The notes under the pieces are model-generated. The model had not been told where the DNA came from, did no database searches, and worked only from the letters and a program-made list of their open reading frames with translations. Positions 1 through 11,132 of a stretch of DNA of 64,000 nt are shown piece after piece; position 1 is the first letter of the stretch, and each line of letters opens with the position of its first letter. Position numbers and translations under genes: made by a program. This DNA comes from Hevea brasiliensis (lineage: Eukaryota; Streptophyta; Magnoliopsida; Malpighiales; Euphorbiaceae): positions 35,241,593 through 35,305,592 of the forward strand of contig NC_079496.1 of assembly GCF_030052815.1 (NCBI RefSeq). Direction: 5' to 3'.

Positions 1-2969
1 TTTGTATCACATCAATTTACAACAATTTCTTAACAATTCCTCCATTTGTCATTCATTCATTTCACATCATTATCAGGCTCAAATCATAAATAAATTCTCA
101 TATGTTATTTATAATCACAAGTTACAAGTACTTATATTAATACAAAATTATATTATATTTGTTTCAAATACACATGATAAAATAAGGGTTTAATTACAAA
201 ATTTACAAAAATCACAAAATACAAAATGGGACCTAGTGTCCTACCAATGCACTGTAGTTTATGAGGTGACACGGATTCTATGCAAAACTGTGAATGGCCT
301 TACCCAATCTGTGGTCTCCTGGGCTCTTTGTCCAAATCTTTAGTACCTATGCAGTAAAGCGACGCGCTAAGCATAAAGCATAGTGGTGCAAATAATACAA
401 GAAAACATAATATGCAAATAAAAATAATAATTTCCTAGTTATTATGTTCATAAGAAAAAAAGAATAATTACTAACTTATTATTTAGTCGAAGGCTAATTA
501 TATTTTATGATATTAACTTCTTCATGCATTTTGTTAGTTGTTTTCTTGATGATTTTGAGCTTCTTTGTATTTTATTGTAATCATTCTTGATATTTAATTT
601 CCGTATTTTCTTTAATAATCAGTTCAATTACAGTTATACTTTTCCATGCTCAAGTAACCTACATGTTGACCGGATCGATAAATGGGTAAACTAGCACCGT
701 ACTGTGTACTTGACTGCCACACCATCGGTCACAATGTGTATCCCGGTGCAAACACAATGACTAATAAGCCATAAAAGCAATAAGGCATAAAGCCAAGTAA
801 AATATCATAATCGATAGCCATAGGCTATCTCATCACGTAATGGCAATGAAGCCATACATCATACGCAGACTACTATCGTAACCCTATTGGCATGCCAACC
901 TATCCAAACCAATCAATGCTAGGCCTACTAGGCATATTACAAAGTCATTTCTTGAATATTTATACTTTATGTGTAAAGTTACTATTCATTTCATTAGTCA
1001 ACTAAAATGTTAACTTTTTCATAGATAATAGGTATATTGGTTCAAATATCATCAGCATACCAAATTTTGCATTTTAAAGTTGTTGGCATTAGTTGCCAAT
1101 TCCATTTCAAAGCTTAGTGTTAGTTATTCACAATTTTCAGATTTCAAGCCTCATATTTACTGTTCCATTGGTCATTTGTACAGTAGGAATTTGGCAAAAT
1201 TGTCTTCATGAAAGTTGTTCCTTATTGTGTCTAGTTACATTTCATTTTTCGAATCACTCCATTTGGAGTTTTGTAGCTCAAGTTATATCCTAAAAACCAT
1301 AACTGGCCGGATTGGACAGAATCCAAAATTATGGGCAAAACTGGTTCTGCCAGATTTGATAACCTAAGTTTGCTTGGCAATTTGACTAGGTTATGGTCAG
1401 AATTTGGATTTGTGTTCTTCATGAAAGTTGTAGATCTATGTCTCAGCTTTCTACTGGTAAAATTTCAGGTCAATTGGACCTTTCTACACTGAGTTATGAC
1501 AAATGAATAAACACTATTCATTTGGTTATTTTGCCCAGGCAGAATGCATGTCACCCGAATTAGGGTAATTTTTAGGTCAACTTGGTTTGGTCTTCTGGGC
1601 AGGGTTTCTTCACCAAAGTGGTGCCAATATGTGCCTAGTTTCATGTCCAATTGGCCTTGCACCAATTGAACCTCTACAACTCCATTTATAGCTGCCCAAA
1701 CATGCTGGATTCACATCCAGACCTGCAGGGCACTCATAGGCAGCATACCTAACTTAAATTCCCATGGCACAAATCACTTCATTTCCTAATCAAATATAGC
1801 TAAATGGTCATTAATTGACCATTAAAACTTTAGTTTATATCCATTTTCATCCACCACTAAAATTAAATTTCAAAACCCTAACCCTAATTGACCAAGCCTC
1901 CTATTCATGCATCTTACCCCTAATTTGCTATACTAATCATATAATTTATACTAGAGGTAGCTAATATGTCACTTTAAATCAAAGAATTCTCCTAACCCTA
2001 ACTCATGTCAAGGCTGCCAAAATTTCATGGAACATAATCATGCTTCATTAATTCAATTTTTATCAAATTCTCAACTTAACTTAAATTCATGTTTAGAAAG
2101 ATGTAAAAGCAAAGAATATGGCACTAACCTCTTTGGTGATTTTCTAACCTTATTCACACCTCACTTTCTTTCACTTTCTCCTCTTCTAATGGTTGCCCAA
2201 GTCTAGCTCTAGTGGTAGAGACAAATTTTTGTGAAGGAAAGATGAGGTTTTTAGGTGGTTTTGGTAGAGGTTTGGAAGCTTATCAAGCTTCAATGGTGCA
2301 AGGGTGTGAAGTCGTTTCACTAAAGGAAAAAGAAAGAAGGGAGCAGAATTTTCTTTTGATTTTTCAGCCCATTTATTTTGTGTTTTAAGTGTATTTAGTG
2401 AATGGTGATTGGTGGAGGCATTGTAATGACATAAGCATGAGGTCATAATTCTAAATTTCCTTCATTTTCTTTTCTTTTCTTTTCTACTCATTTTCAATTT
2501 AATTTTTAGCAATATTTATTCATATTTTAGATCGTAATAATTATTTACTTAACTGAACAAGTCAATCAAAAATCACCTCAAGGTTAAATGACCAAAATGC
2601 CCTCCGCTTGGCTTAATAGACTAAAATTGTCTATACCAATTGAAAAATTTTTCTAAGCATTTTCTTGGTATTCTAATGCCATAAAAACCTCAATGACTCT
2701 TCTCTGAGTCCCAAAAATTATTTTATGAATTTTTCCTTGGTCTAGGGCTCCTAGTTGCGAACCGCAACTTCCCACCGGGTTACCCATCGCTAGGGCACCT
2801 ACCATTTAACTTGGTTGTATTTTATTTCTAAATTTTGCTTAGTAATATTTGAGTTAATTATGGTTCCCACTTTAGTTTAAATATTTTTCTCGACGCTCTA
2901 ACTGTCCTGATCGATTAATCGTCAAAGAAACAAGAGAATGTACAGAGTTGCTATAGGGAGGGTGTTACA
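1..2969 (-). repeat. Partial Tekay-type LTR, reverse orientation
   Basis: Most of a long Ty3/gypsy LTR, cut by the window start. It is the reverse complement of the LTRs at 52033-54603 and 59441-62534. Shared landmarks are the 'cctaccaatgcactg ... gtgacacgga' block near 240-275, the '...gcgacgcgctaagcat' block near 360, the 'cctattggcatgccaacctatcc' block near 882, and the terminus GGGTGTTACA at 2960-2969. It is clearly more diverged from the intact chromovirus than that element's LTRs are from each other, so it is an older insertion. It could be a solo LTR or the 5' LTR of an element lying to the left; the other edge is outside the window. Small reading frames inside it are not conserved between copies. 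Confidence 0.88.
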
Positions 2970-4487
2970 ATTCTTTTCACTCTATCTCTATAGATGCGAT
3001 TTTTAAGAATATAGGTTGCCTCCCCTAAGTCTTTCATGGAGAATGTATTTGACAATCATATCTTTACAGCTATCAACATACTTATGTCATTACCTATCAA
3101 TAGAATGTCATCCACTTATAAAATAAGGAAAGTGACAGCATTATCACTAACCTTCTTACATACACATGGTTCATCCATATTTTTGATAAAACCAAATGAC
3201 TTAATGGCTTTATTAAAACGGATGTTCCAACTCCTTGAAGCTTGTTTTAACCCATAAATGGATCGCTTTAGCTTGCACACCTTGGAATTATCTTGGGATT
3301 CAAAACTCCTAAGTTGTTCCATGAAAATATTTTCATCAATGTATCCATTGAGAAAAGCTGTTTTGACATCCATTTGCTAAATCTCATAATCATAGTATGT
3401 AGCTATTGAATCCTAATTGATTTAAGCATGGCAACAGGAGAGAAAGTCTCCTCATAGTTGATTTCTTGCCTTTGGCAAAACCCTTTCGCTACTAGTCTTA
3501 CTTTATAGGTCTCTACCTTCCCATCAGAACCAATTTTCTTCTTGAAAACCCATTTATTCCATATAGGTGTAATACCTTCTGTGGGTCAATAAGGTCCCAA
3601 ACTTGGTTCTTATGCATGGAATTAATTTCGAATTTCATAGCTTCAATCCATTTTGAAGAGTCTATATCTGATATAGCTTCTTCATAAGTAAGAGGATTAT
3701 CTCCATGATCTATTTCTTCATGAACAAACAACTCTTGTTCATCTTCATGACTAAAACCATATCTCACTTGTGGGTGAGATATCCTGGTCAATCTATGAGG
3801 AATTACTATAGATGTTTCATCAATAGGTGTAGGTTGACTAAATGGATCTATATCCATTTGATCCGCTGGTTGGTCGTAATTTCTAATTCTAACTCTATTT
3901 GCCTTCCTTTACCACCTTCTTGAATAAACTATTGTTCAAGAAATATGGCATCTCTGCTTACCATAACTTTTTGAGATGTAGGCAAATAAAAATAATATCC
4001 AAAACTTTCTTTTGGATATCTAAGAAATCAACCTTTTTCTGATATGGTTTTCAATTTATCAATGTTTAGCTTTTTAATGTAAGCTGGACAACCCCAAATC
4101 TTAACATGCTTAAGACTTGGTTTTCTTCCATGCCATATCTCATAAGGTGTGGAAGAAACTGATTTTGATGGAATCCTATTCAGAATATATAAAGCTGATT
4201 CTAATGCAAATCCCCAAAAGGAGATTGGCATATCAGTATAGCTCATCATACTGTGTACCATATCTAATAGGGTATGATTTCTCCTTTTAGATACATCATT
4301 CAGTTATGGCATTCTTGGAGGAGTTAGTTGGGAGACAATGCCATGCTTTTTCAAGTATTCATCAAATTCAGTACTTAAGTGTTCACCTCCACGATCTGAT
4401 CGAAGAGTTTTAATACTTTTTCCTATTTGATTTTCTACTTCACATTTAAATTCTTTGAACTTTTCAAAGGATTCATGTTTGTATTTC
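2970..4487 (-). pseudogene. Broken Ty1/copia pol fragment (integrase C-terminal half to RT)
   Basis: Read on the minus strand, this is the middle of a Ty1/copia polyprotein. The integrase core tail comes first (RSDRGGEHLS at about 4405), then the post-core region with ESALYILNRIPSKS and PYEIWHGRKP (4028-4261). A linker and the N-terminal RT follow (EEAISD..KWIEAMK near 3650), then the RT hallmarks DVKTAFLNGYIDE (3330-3373) and YGLKQASRSWN (about 3240-3275). The catalytic motif near 3105-3120 reads VDD, but the tyrosine before it is a stop codon, and several frameshifts and stops interrupt the rest. RNase H and the 3' LTR are missing, because the fragment ends at the LTR boundary at 2969/2970. 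Dead. Confidence 0.9.
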
Positions 4488-6588
4488 TGTTAATAGTATG
4501 CCCTAGAGCATATCATTTAGTATGTATCTTGTACATGTTTTATTAATAAAAAGCATTTTCACTTTTCCGTTTACATAATATATTTATGTGTAATAGAAAA
4601 GGTCCATTGATATTTTGTTAGAAATTCTATTCCTAAGTTGTTAAGAATATGAGTGATAGTATTTCTAGCACAAAGTATCATAAATTAGTTCACAATTGAG
4701 GATACTTCACAATAAGGACATGACTTATCCAGAAAGATTGTTATCATGTTTGTTCCCAAGTTATTTATATGAGATGTAAATAAGATGGAATGGTGAGTCT
4801 CATGCCATATAACAAACATGATAGGCACTTATACATGATAAGTAGGTCGAACCAGTGACATTTATGACAAGCACATGGAGTTTACTCTTGTCAATGCATT
4901 GTCATAAATCATATCAATGTATATAATCTTTAGACCTAAGATAGCACAATTATCTTGTATATAGGTGGTTTGAGTTTGATACTGCTTTCATACTTGTACT
5001 ATGTATGGGTATATGGGCATGTGTTGGCTCCTACTAGTTATCTATGAAGGTAGGTGTTGATCAAGATGGAATTTTTTCCTCTAAGTAAATAGGGCTAAAA
5101 TTCTATGTTCATTTAATTGTTCTTGATGTTTCAAGTTCCTGGCCAGGACAGACAGATTTAATCAGAAAAGAGTTTCTGATGAGAAAAACCTTTTTTAATC
5201 ATGAATCGAATTAAAAGAGAATATAATATTCATAGCAAATGGGATTTGACATAAACCATGACTCAAATTTCAAATTGGGATTTTATAATGTAAAGATTCT
5301 AGTGCATGGTAAAATATGATTATAGGTTCATTTAAGGTAAACCTTATTACTGATTGGGTGGCTATGGCATGATATGCTAGGTATTAACCATAGTCTATGA
5401 GCTGCATAAAATGATTTAAAGAAATCATTTATGGCAAGAAAGAGTTCTAATGATATTAAGAGTTGATATCATGTCTCATTGCCAATTAGTGATAAGCCTA
5501 GTAAGTCACACACATACACAAGTAATCACCAAGTTAAATATGATTTAATTAATTAATTAAAGAGTTTAATTGATTAAGTAAATAGGTTTGATTTGCAATT
5601 AGATTGCAAAGTCCTAGCATGGCTTGAAACCAAATCTAGTTTATTGATGTATAGTATAAGTTAAATTTATATTTAAAGTGTTTAAATATGAATTTAATTA
5701 ATGAGAAATTAATTAATAGAGATTAATTAATTAATTTATAATTGATATAAATTGATTAGAAGAAGAGAAATAATTATTTTAGATTGAGAACTCAAAATTA
5801 AGACACAGGGGTATTTTGGTCATTTCATTGTAGGTGACATGTGGCACCATGAGATGGTGACACATGACACTACCAATACGCTTGCCAAGTGTCTTTTAAT
5901 CATGTAAGATGATCAAGGTCAAACTTAAGTCTAGGTTTGACACTTGGCACACTGTGATTGGGTCAATTAAACCAAGAGCCAATGAGAAAGTGACATGTGG
6001 CAAGGGTTTTAAGTGATGACCAAGCTATATAAGTGTTATTAAATAGTAAAACATGTGGGCTGTTGTTCTTCTTGGTGCCGCCACCCAAAGAACACCTCCT
6101 CTCTTTTCTTCATCTCTCATCAATTCAAAGAGATTAGCAAACAATCTCTTGAATTAAAAATACTAGAAATCATTTCTAGTGTCCTGCTTACATCTATAAT
6201 CTCTCAAAAGGAAAACTTGATTTTCTAATTCATAGAAAATGCTTTAGAAGTTATTCAAGGGCTGCCATTGGTGATCTTGGTGTGGACAAGCTAGAGAGAC
6301 AACATCCGTGTCCTAGACGCATCTAAAGGTGCCAAACACATCGCAAAGGCAACAAAAAGGTTAGTGCACTTGTTCTTGATCTAATCTAGGTTCTAAAGAA
6401 TTAATCATAATTCTAAAATCTTAAATTGCAAATATAGATCCAAAAATATATTAAAAGAGTTTTAATATGCTGTTTATCATTTAAATCAAATAGATAAAAA
6501 TGAATCTTGCATGATGCAAGTGACCCTAGATGAAAAATTTTGAATTTCAATGATCTAAACTTGTGTTTTTCATGCTTCCGCTCCTTCA
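4488..6588 (+). repeat. Candidate Ty1/copia LTR (Angela-like)
   Basis: It starts TGTTAATAGTATGCCCTAGA and ends ...CTCCTTCA. Just downstream is a 'TGGTATCAAAGGC' block that resembles the initiator-Met-tRNA primer site TGGTATCAGAGC. The 'ATGCCCTAGAG' opening and the 'cttccgct..' end recall Angela-type copia LTRs (from memory). It begins exactly where the minus-strand copia pol homology stops, so it appears to have inserted into that element. No second copy is in the window, so the ends are inferred from the TG..CA termini and the PBS, not from an LTR pair. The interior is AT-rich non-coding DNA, including the 'acacttggcacactgtgattggg' stretch near 5940 and a TATATAAG box near 6024. Confidence 0.6.
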
Positions 6589-6590
6589 AT

Positions 6591-6603
6591 TGGTATCAAA
6601 GGC
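6591..6603 (+). other. Candidate primer binding site of the copia LTR
   Basis: TGGTATCAAAGGC lies two bases after the presumed LTR end. It differs by one or two positions from the canonical plant Met-tRNA primer site TGGTATCAGAGC, which is present unchanged at 54609-54620. Confidence 0.55.
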
Positions 6604-7805
6604 ACTATTTTTGCCATTTAGATTGTTTAATATATGATTTAATTGTGTGATTTGATCATGAAATGATTAGTTCATTACTGGTTGCAAAAGCAAAGGTGGC
6701 GGTATGAGGTTGATCACCATCAATGGTGCGCATCAATAGTCTCCAAAGTGGTGTGCATGGTCCGCCTTGAATCTGCAATTTTTACATGTTCTAAGGTTCA
6801 TCTTATGACTAATTAAAATGTTTAATTAATTGTTTTAATCACACAATTAAATTTTGATTCAAGTCTGAATTTTTATAATTGTTTGAATGTGATTCAAATC
6901 AATTTTTAAAGTTGTTTGAATGTGATTCAAATATAAATTTTTAAAATTGTTTGAATGTGATTCAAATCTGAATTTTTAAAGTTGTTTGAATGTGATTCAA
7001 ATCTGAATTTTTGAATTTGTTTGAATGTGATTCAGGTATGAATTTTTAAATTTGTTTGAATGTGATTCAAATCTGAATTTTTAAATTTGTTTGAATCATA
7101 TTCAAATCTGGATTTTTAAGTTAAATATGATATATTCAATTTAATTTAAGTATATATGTTTTGTTTAATTGTTAAATAGTGATATGCATGATGGATGATC
7201 ATGGACTATAAAAGACCAATATGATTGGATTTATTTCTTTTATGTTTCTTTGGATTGTAAATTAATTAATTTATTTTAATTTATTTTGAGTATGTATTAT
7301 AAAGGTTATAATATTTTTGGATTGTAATTTCATTTATTTAGTTCTTGTAAATTCGCCTTGGTATGCTAAGAATTACTATGCAATTGGATTGCAAGAAGAT
7401 CAAGGAGGTCAAGAGCATTTGTGAGACTAGTGGGAGGAATTCAAGATCAAGTGTTGATTATGTACTCCTTCAGCAACTTTTGTAATATGAACGAATGAAA
7501 TGCACCTAGGAATGCCCTGATTCAATTCTTGGTGGCTCAGAATTGAATCCCTTAGAAAGTCTATAATTATACCATATTTATTATCCATGAATGCATGAGA
7601 TGTATGGGAATGTATGCAAGTATATGATATATGCATGCTAATTAGATAATGTGCAAAGTGAGACCTTAATAGTAATTAGGACGACCACAAAATCTTCCAA
7701 ACAAATGATTAAGTTGGAAATAGTATAATTAAAGTAATTATAACATGGTCCCTCCATTGAAGCAATTATTTTAAGAAATTTTACATACTTGCATAAGATG
7801 CAATT
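6604..7805 (+). other. Non-coding leader remnant downstream of copia LTR
   Basis: About 1.2 kb of AT-rich DNA with no gag or pol reading frame. Its only organised feature is the 33-35-bp minisatellite at 6881-7122. It looks like the untranslated leader of the copia element, truncated before gag by the later material that starts at 7806. Confidence 0.5.
6881..7122 (+). repeat. 33-35-bp minisatellite, seven copies
   Basis: Seven head-to-tail copies begin with GTTTGAATGTGATTCAAATC or a close variant, at about 6881, 6914, 6949, 6984, 7019, 7054 and 7089. Unit length varies between 33 and 35 bp. Each unit carries a short imperfect inverted repeat (ATTCAAATCTGAAT), so a transcript could fold into a series of small hairpins. 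It sits in the presumed copia leader. Confidence 0.85.
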
Positions 7806-8105
7806 TGCAACATCCTCCCTATAAATAATTTGTACGTTCTATTGCTCCGGTGACCTAATGTCTGTCCAAAAAAGTCAGGATGTTTAGAACTACACTTCGG
7901 TGATAGTGAATAGACATATAATGATGAAATAAATAAAAAGAAAATATAAGAAAAATTAAAGAAAAATAAAAGAGAGAAAATGAAATTAAGTTAAACGAGC
8001 CGGCACTATAGCGATGGGTGACCGCACCGGAAAGTTACGTTGAAGGCAATTGCCGACTCTAGGACTGCGAGGAACCCACTTTATATATTGTTTTAGTGAA
8101 CTCGT
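7806..8105 (+). repeat. Diverged 5'-end fragment of a Tekay-type LTR
   Basis: It starts TGCAACATCCTCCCTAT, matching the LTR start TGTAACACCCTCCCTGT at 52033 and 59441. The similarity continues through 'gtacgttctattgctccggtgac', 'gcgatgggtgaccgcaccgg' and the 'ctaggactgcgag' block. Only the first ~300 bp of the ~3.1-kb LTR is present, and divergence is high. It is plus-oriented, opposite to the solo LTRs at 1-2969 and 11133-14259. Confidence 0.72.
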
Positions 8106-8352
8106 TTTGTTCGTCTCATTCTCAGATATTTTTGTGCTGGTTCTTGTGAGTTATTTATCTTGTTTTAGGTTGATTAGTTCATTAAAGAGCTGAAAAAGGT
8201 GAAAAAGAATGGGAAAAGGCTAGAGTGGTGAGCACAAAAGAGGGTAAAAGACTGAAATTTGTGTGAAACACAAGGGGAGTGATATCTTCAAGTGTAAAAA
8301 TGTGAGGGAGTGCGAGAGGATATTTTTACATTTTCTTATAGGTTTTACAATT

Positions 8353-10304
8353 ATGTTTCAAGGGAGTAGTAGGGAAGATAGAAGTAGGAGAAGGTATGGA
8401 AAGGAGAGGTGTAATGAGATGTTGGCTAACTTGGTGAGAGAGAGAACTAATGAAGGAAGAGGGAATAGGAGAGTACATAAAAGAGAAGAAAGAAGAGTTG
8501 AGGATGGATGGAAAAATGAGTAATATGATGAAGACTATGACATTGAGGAAGGTATAATATCAATAGTTAATGAGAGGGGCTTTAAACCTAGAGATGGAGT
8601 TAAAAGACAAGAAATGAAAGAAAAGATAGAGTTGATAGAGTGGATAAGAATCACTAAGGGAAAGAAGGGATTGTAATGGAAGGGATAAATGGGAAGGTTA
8701 AAAGCTGAAAGGGGACAATAATTTTCACACTAAATGCCTCATACAAGAAAAGGCTTGTAGTATGATAATAAATAGAGTAAGTAGATACAATATTGTGAGA
8801 ACTTTATTGGTTGAAAAATTAGAGTTACCTACTTTGAAGCACCCAAGGCCATATAAGTTACCATGGTTTAATGAGTGTGGAAAAGTCAGGATTACAAAAC
8901 AAGTGTTAGTTTCATTTTCTAATGGGAGGTATAAGGATGAGATTCTTTGTGATGTTATTCCTATACAAACTTCTCATTTGTGGCTTGGTCATACTTAACA
9001 ATTAGATAGGAAAGTCACTCATGATAAATATAAGAATAGGTATTCTTTTGAATGGGATGGTAGAAAGATTACTTTGGCACCATTATCTCCTGTGAAAATA
9101 TATGAGGATCAAATGAGAATTAAAAGAGTAATTGAAAAGGAAGGTGAAAATAGAAAGAAAAATGAAAGAGTGGTCGAACATGAGTGTAAAAGGAAAATTA
9201 TATAAAGAAAGGAGAAAAATGAGATTTAAGAAAAGAAAATGAGTGAATTTGCAAAAGGAGAGTGTTCAGGGAAAAATGAGAGCCAAGAGAGAAAAAGTGA
9301 AAACAACAATGTTGAAATTGAGATAAATGAGAAAAAAAAGAAGAAAAGCAAGAGGAAAATGTTAAAAAGAAAGAACATCAGAGTCAAAAGAGAAAGAGAT
9401 GAAAATAAAGTTTCTAAAATTAAAAGAATTGAAAAGAGTGAAGAAAAACTAGTGAAAGAGCTTGAAAAGAAAGAAAATGAGAGATAAGTGGGAAGAAGTA
9501 AGGAGAAAGTGAAAAGCGTTCTTTATGACAAAAATTCTAACCTTGATATTTCTTCATCTAGTGTTGTTGCTTCTATTTTACAGGAATATGAAAGTGTCTT
9601 TTCAAGTGAGGAGTTAAGTGAATTACTACCTGTTGGAAAGAAGAAATTAGTGACTAATGTCATTCAAGATAATCAAGATTTTAAGTTGAAACATCATCTA
9701 ATAGAGGGAGTACTCTTCTTCCTATTCTTGAAGCTATAATATTAGGATTTGAGTATGTGGAACATATTTATGCAAATGATAATGATTGTGTTGAACTGTT
9801 TGTTGAGTTTAAGAAAAGTGCATCTCAGGAGAATTATATTCATAATAGATTCTTGAGTAAAGAAAATATAATTTTTATGTCTAAATGTCCCATGCATGAT
9901 TTATTTATGCATTTTGATGACAAAGTGAAAGATAGTGCAAATATGCATGAACACTTGAAAATTTTGAATTGTGTGATGAATGTGATTAAGAAGAATAGGT
10001 ATTCTAGTTATTTGTAGACAAAAGATAGATGTTGTGTATCTAAGTGTCCTATGTATGAAATGTGTGAACAAGGATTACATAATTGCGATTTAATTGACCA
10101 TGTTGACTATGCTAAATTTATGGAGCTTATGAAAGAATAATTCATTTTGTATGCATCATTTGATAAGTAATATTAACAGTGTTGCTTTTACAATTGGATA
10201 TCATTTCTTTATTGATTGTGATGTTAATTTTAATATTTGTAATCCTTTCCTTTATTATCATGAAGGTGTAAATTCGAGGACGAATTTCTTTGAAGAAGAG
10301 GGTA
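8353..10304 (+). pseudogene. Degenerate Ty3/gypsy gag-PR-IN remnant with RT deleted
   Basis: A decayed gypsy polyprotein of a different family from the two large elements at the right. It opens with an Arg-rich gag start (MFQGSSREDRSRRR, 8353) and an acidic 'DYDIEEG' stretch; most of gag is then missing. A protease-like segment follows (VEKLELPTLKHPRPYK and QVLVSFSNGRYKDEILCDV, 8762-9000), but the expected catalytic D-S-G reads N-R-V. A Lys/Glu-rich linker (9239-9487) and the pre-RT motif ILQEYESVFSSEEL (about 9580) come next. The frame then jumps into an integrase N-terminal-like stretch (9757-10017), so RT and RNase H are deleted. The end near 10275 reads NSRTNFFEEEG, like the RTNPF..EEG tail of such polyproteins. 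Multiple stops; dead. Confidence 0.78.
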
Positions 10305-11132
10305 TGATGTGATCATGAGAGCACCAAGTTTCAAAGATTTTTTTTCAAGGGTTCCTTAAAGCACATGTTAGCAAGAGACATGAGATTGACAAACTTGACA
10401 TGCTCAAAGAGCTCAAATGGGTCATCTTAGTTCAAGTGTGCAAGGTTAGAATTCACAAGTTTGGCATGCTCAAGGAGCTTAAATGGGTCATTTTAGTGCA
10501 AGTGTGCATGGATGGAGTTGGTGGTGTTCAACGCTAATAATTTCTTCAACAAATGATAATAAAGAGCCAAAATATCTTCATTTTCCAAAGAGGATAGAAC
10601 ATCTCATGGCTAAACATGAGATTCTCATCATCAGCCATGAGTTAGAGCCAAGAATGTCCTTATTAGCAAAAGGAACAAAATATCTCACTCTCGGCCATGA
10701 GAAGCTCACATTCAGCCATGGAAAGAGGTCTTAGGAGGCAAATGGCCAACCATGGGAAGTCTCTTAGGGAGCATGGCTTCTTATGAGATGTATTTGCAAG
10801 GGTTTTGGAGGCCATGAGGCTCATGGCCAGCCATGGGAACTCCTTTGGGGCACATGGCTTTTTGTGAGATACATTTGGAAGGGTTTTGGAGGCCATGAGG
10901 TGTGGGAAGTCCCTTAGGCTCATGGCCAGCCATGAGACAAACTAAAGAGGCATATGAGGTGCATGGGAGTGCGTGGGATGAGTGTTAAATGCAACGATGT
11001 GCATGAGAAGTGTTTAGGCGCACCACAAGCCATGTGAGGCTCACTATAGGCCATGAGATTTGTTATTTGGTTATTTCTAGTGCTACTATGTATATTACTT
11101 TTAATGCTCAAGGTTTTAGGTCATTTTGGCTG
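10305..11132 (+). repeat. Candidate 3' LTR (left part) of the degenerate gypsy element
   Basis: It begins TGATGTGATCATGAGA right after the pol tail and a purine-rich 'gaagaagagggta' tract, as a 3' LTR would. It contains short tandem duplications: a ~64-bp unit at about 10391-10512 and an ~83-bp unit at about 10735-10890, both built on 'catggccagccatgggaa'-type sequence. It is interrupted at 11132/11133 by a solo LTR. The continuation after the insertion (14265-14621) ends TTCTCATCA, giving a 5-bp TGATG/CATCA terminal match. There is no second copy in the window, so the ends are provisional. Confidence 0.5.
11128..11132 (+). repeat. Target site duplication TTGGC (left)
   Basis: TTGGC immediately before the solo LTR start TGTGACACTC. 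The same five bases follow the LTR end, at 14260-14264. Confidence 0.92.

Noticed and set aside
2186..2446. 86-codon minus-strand frame in the first LTR
   Set aside because: Lies in non-coding LTR sequence and is interrupted in the solo LTR at 11133-14259.
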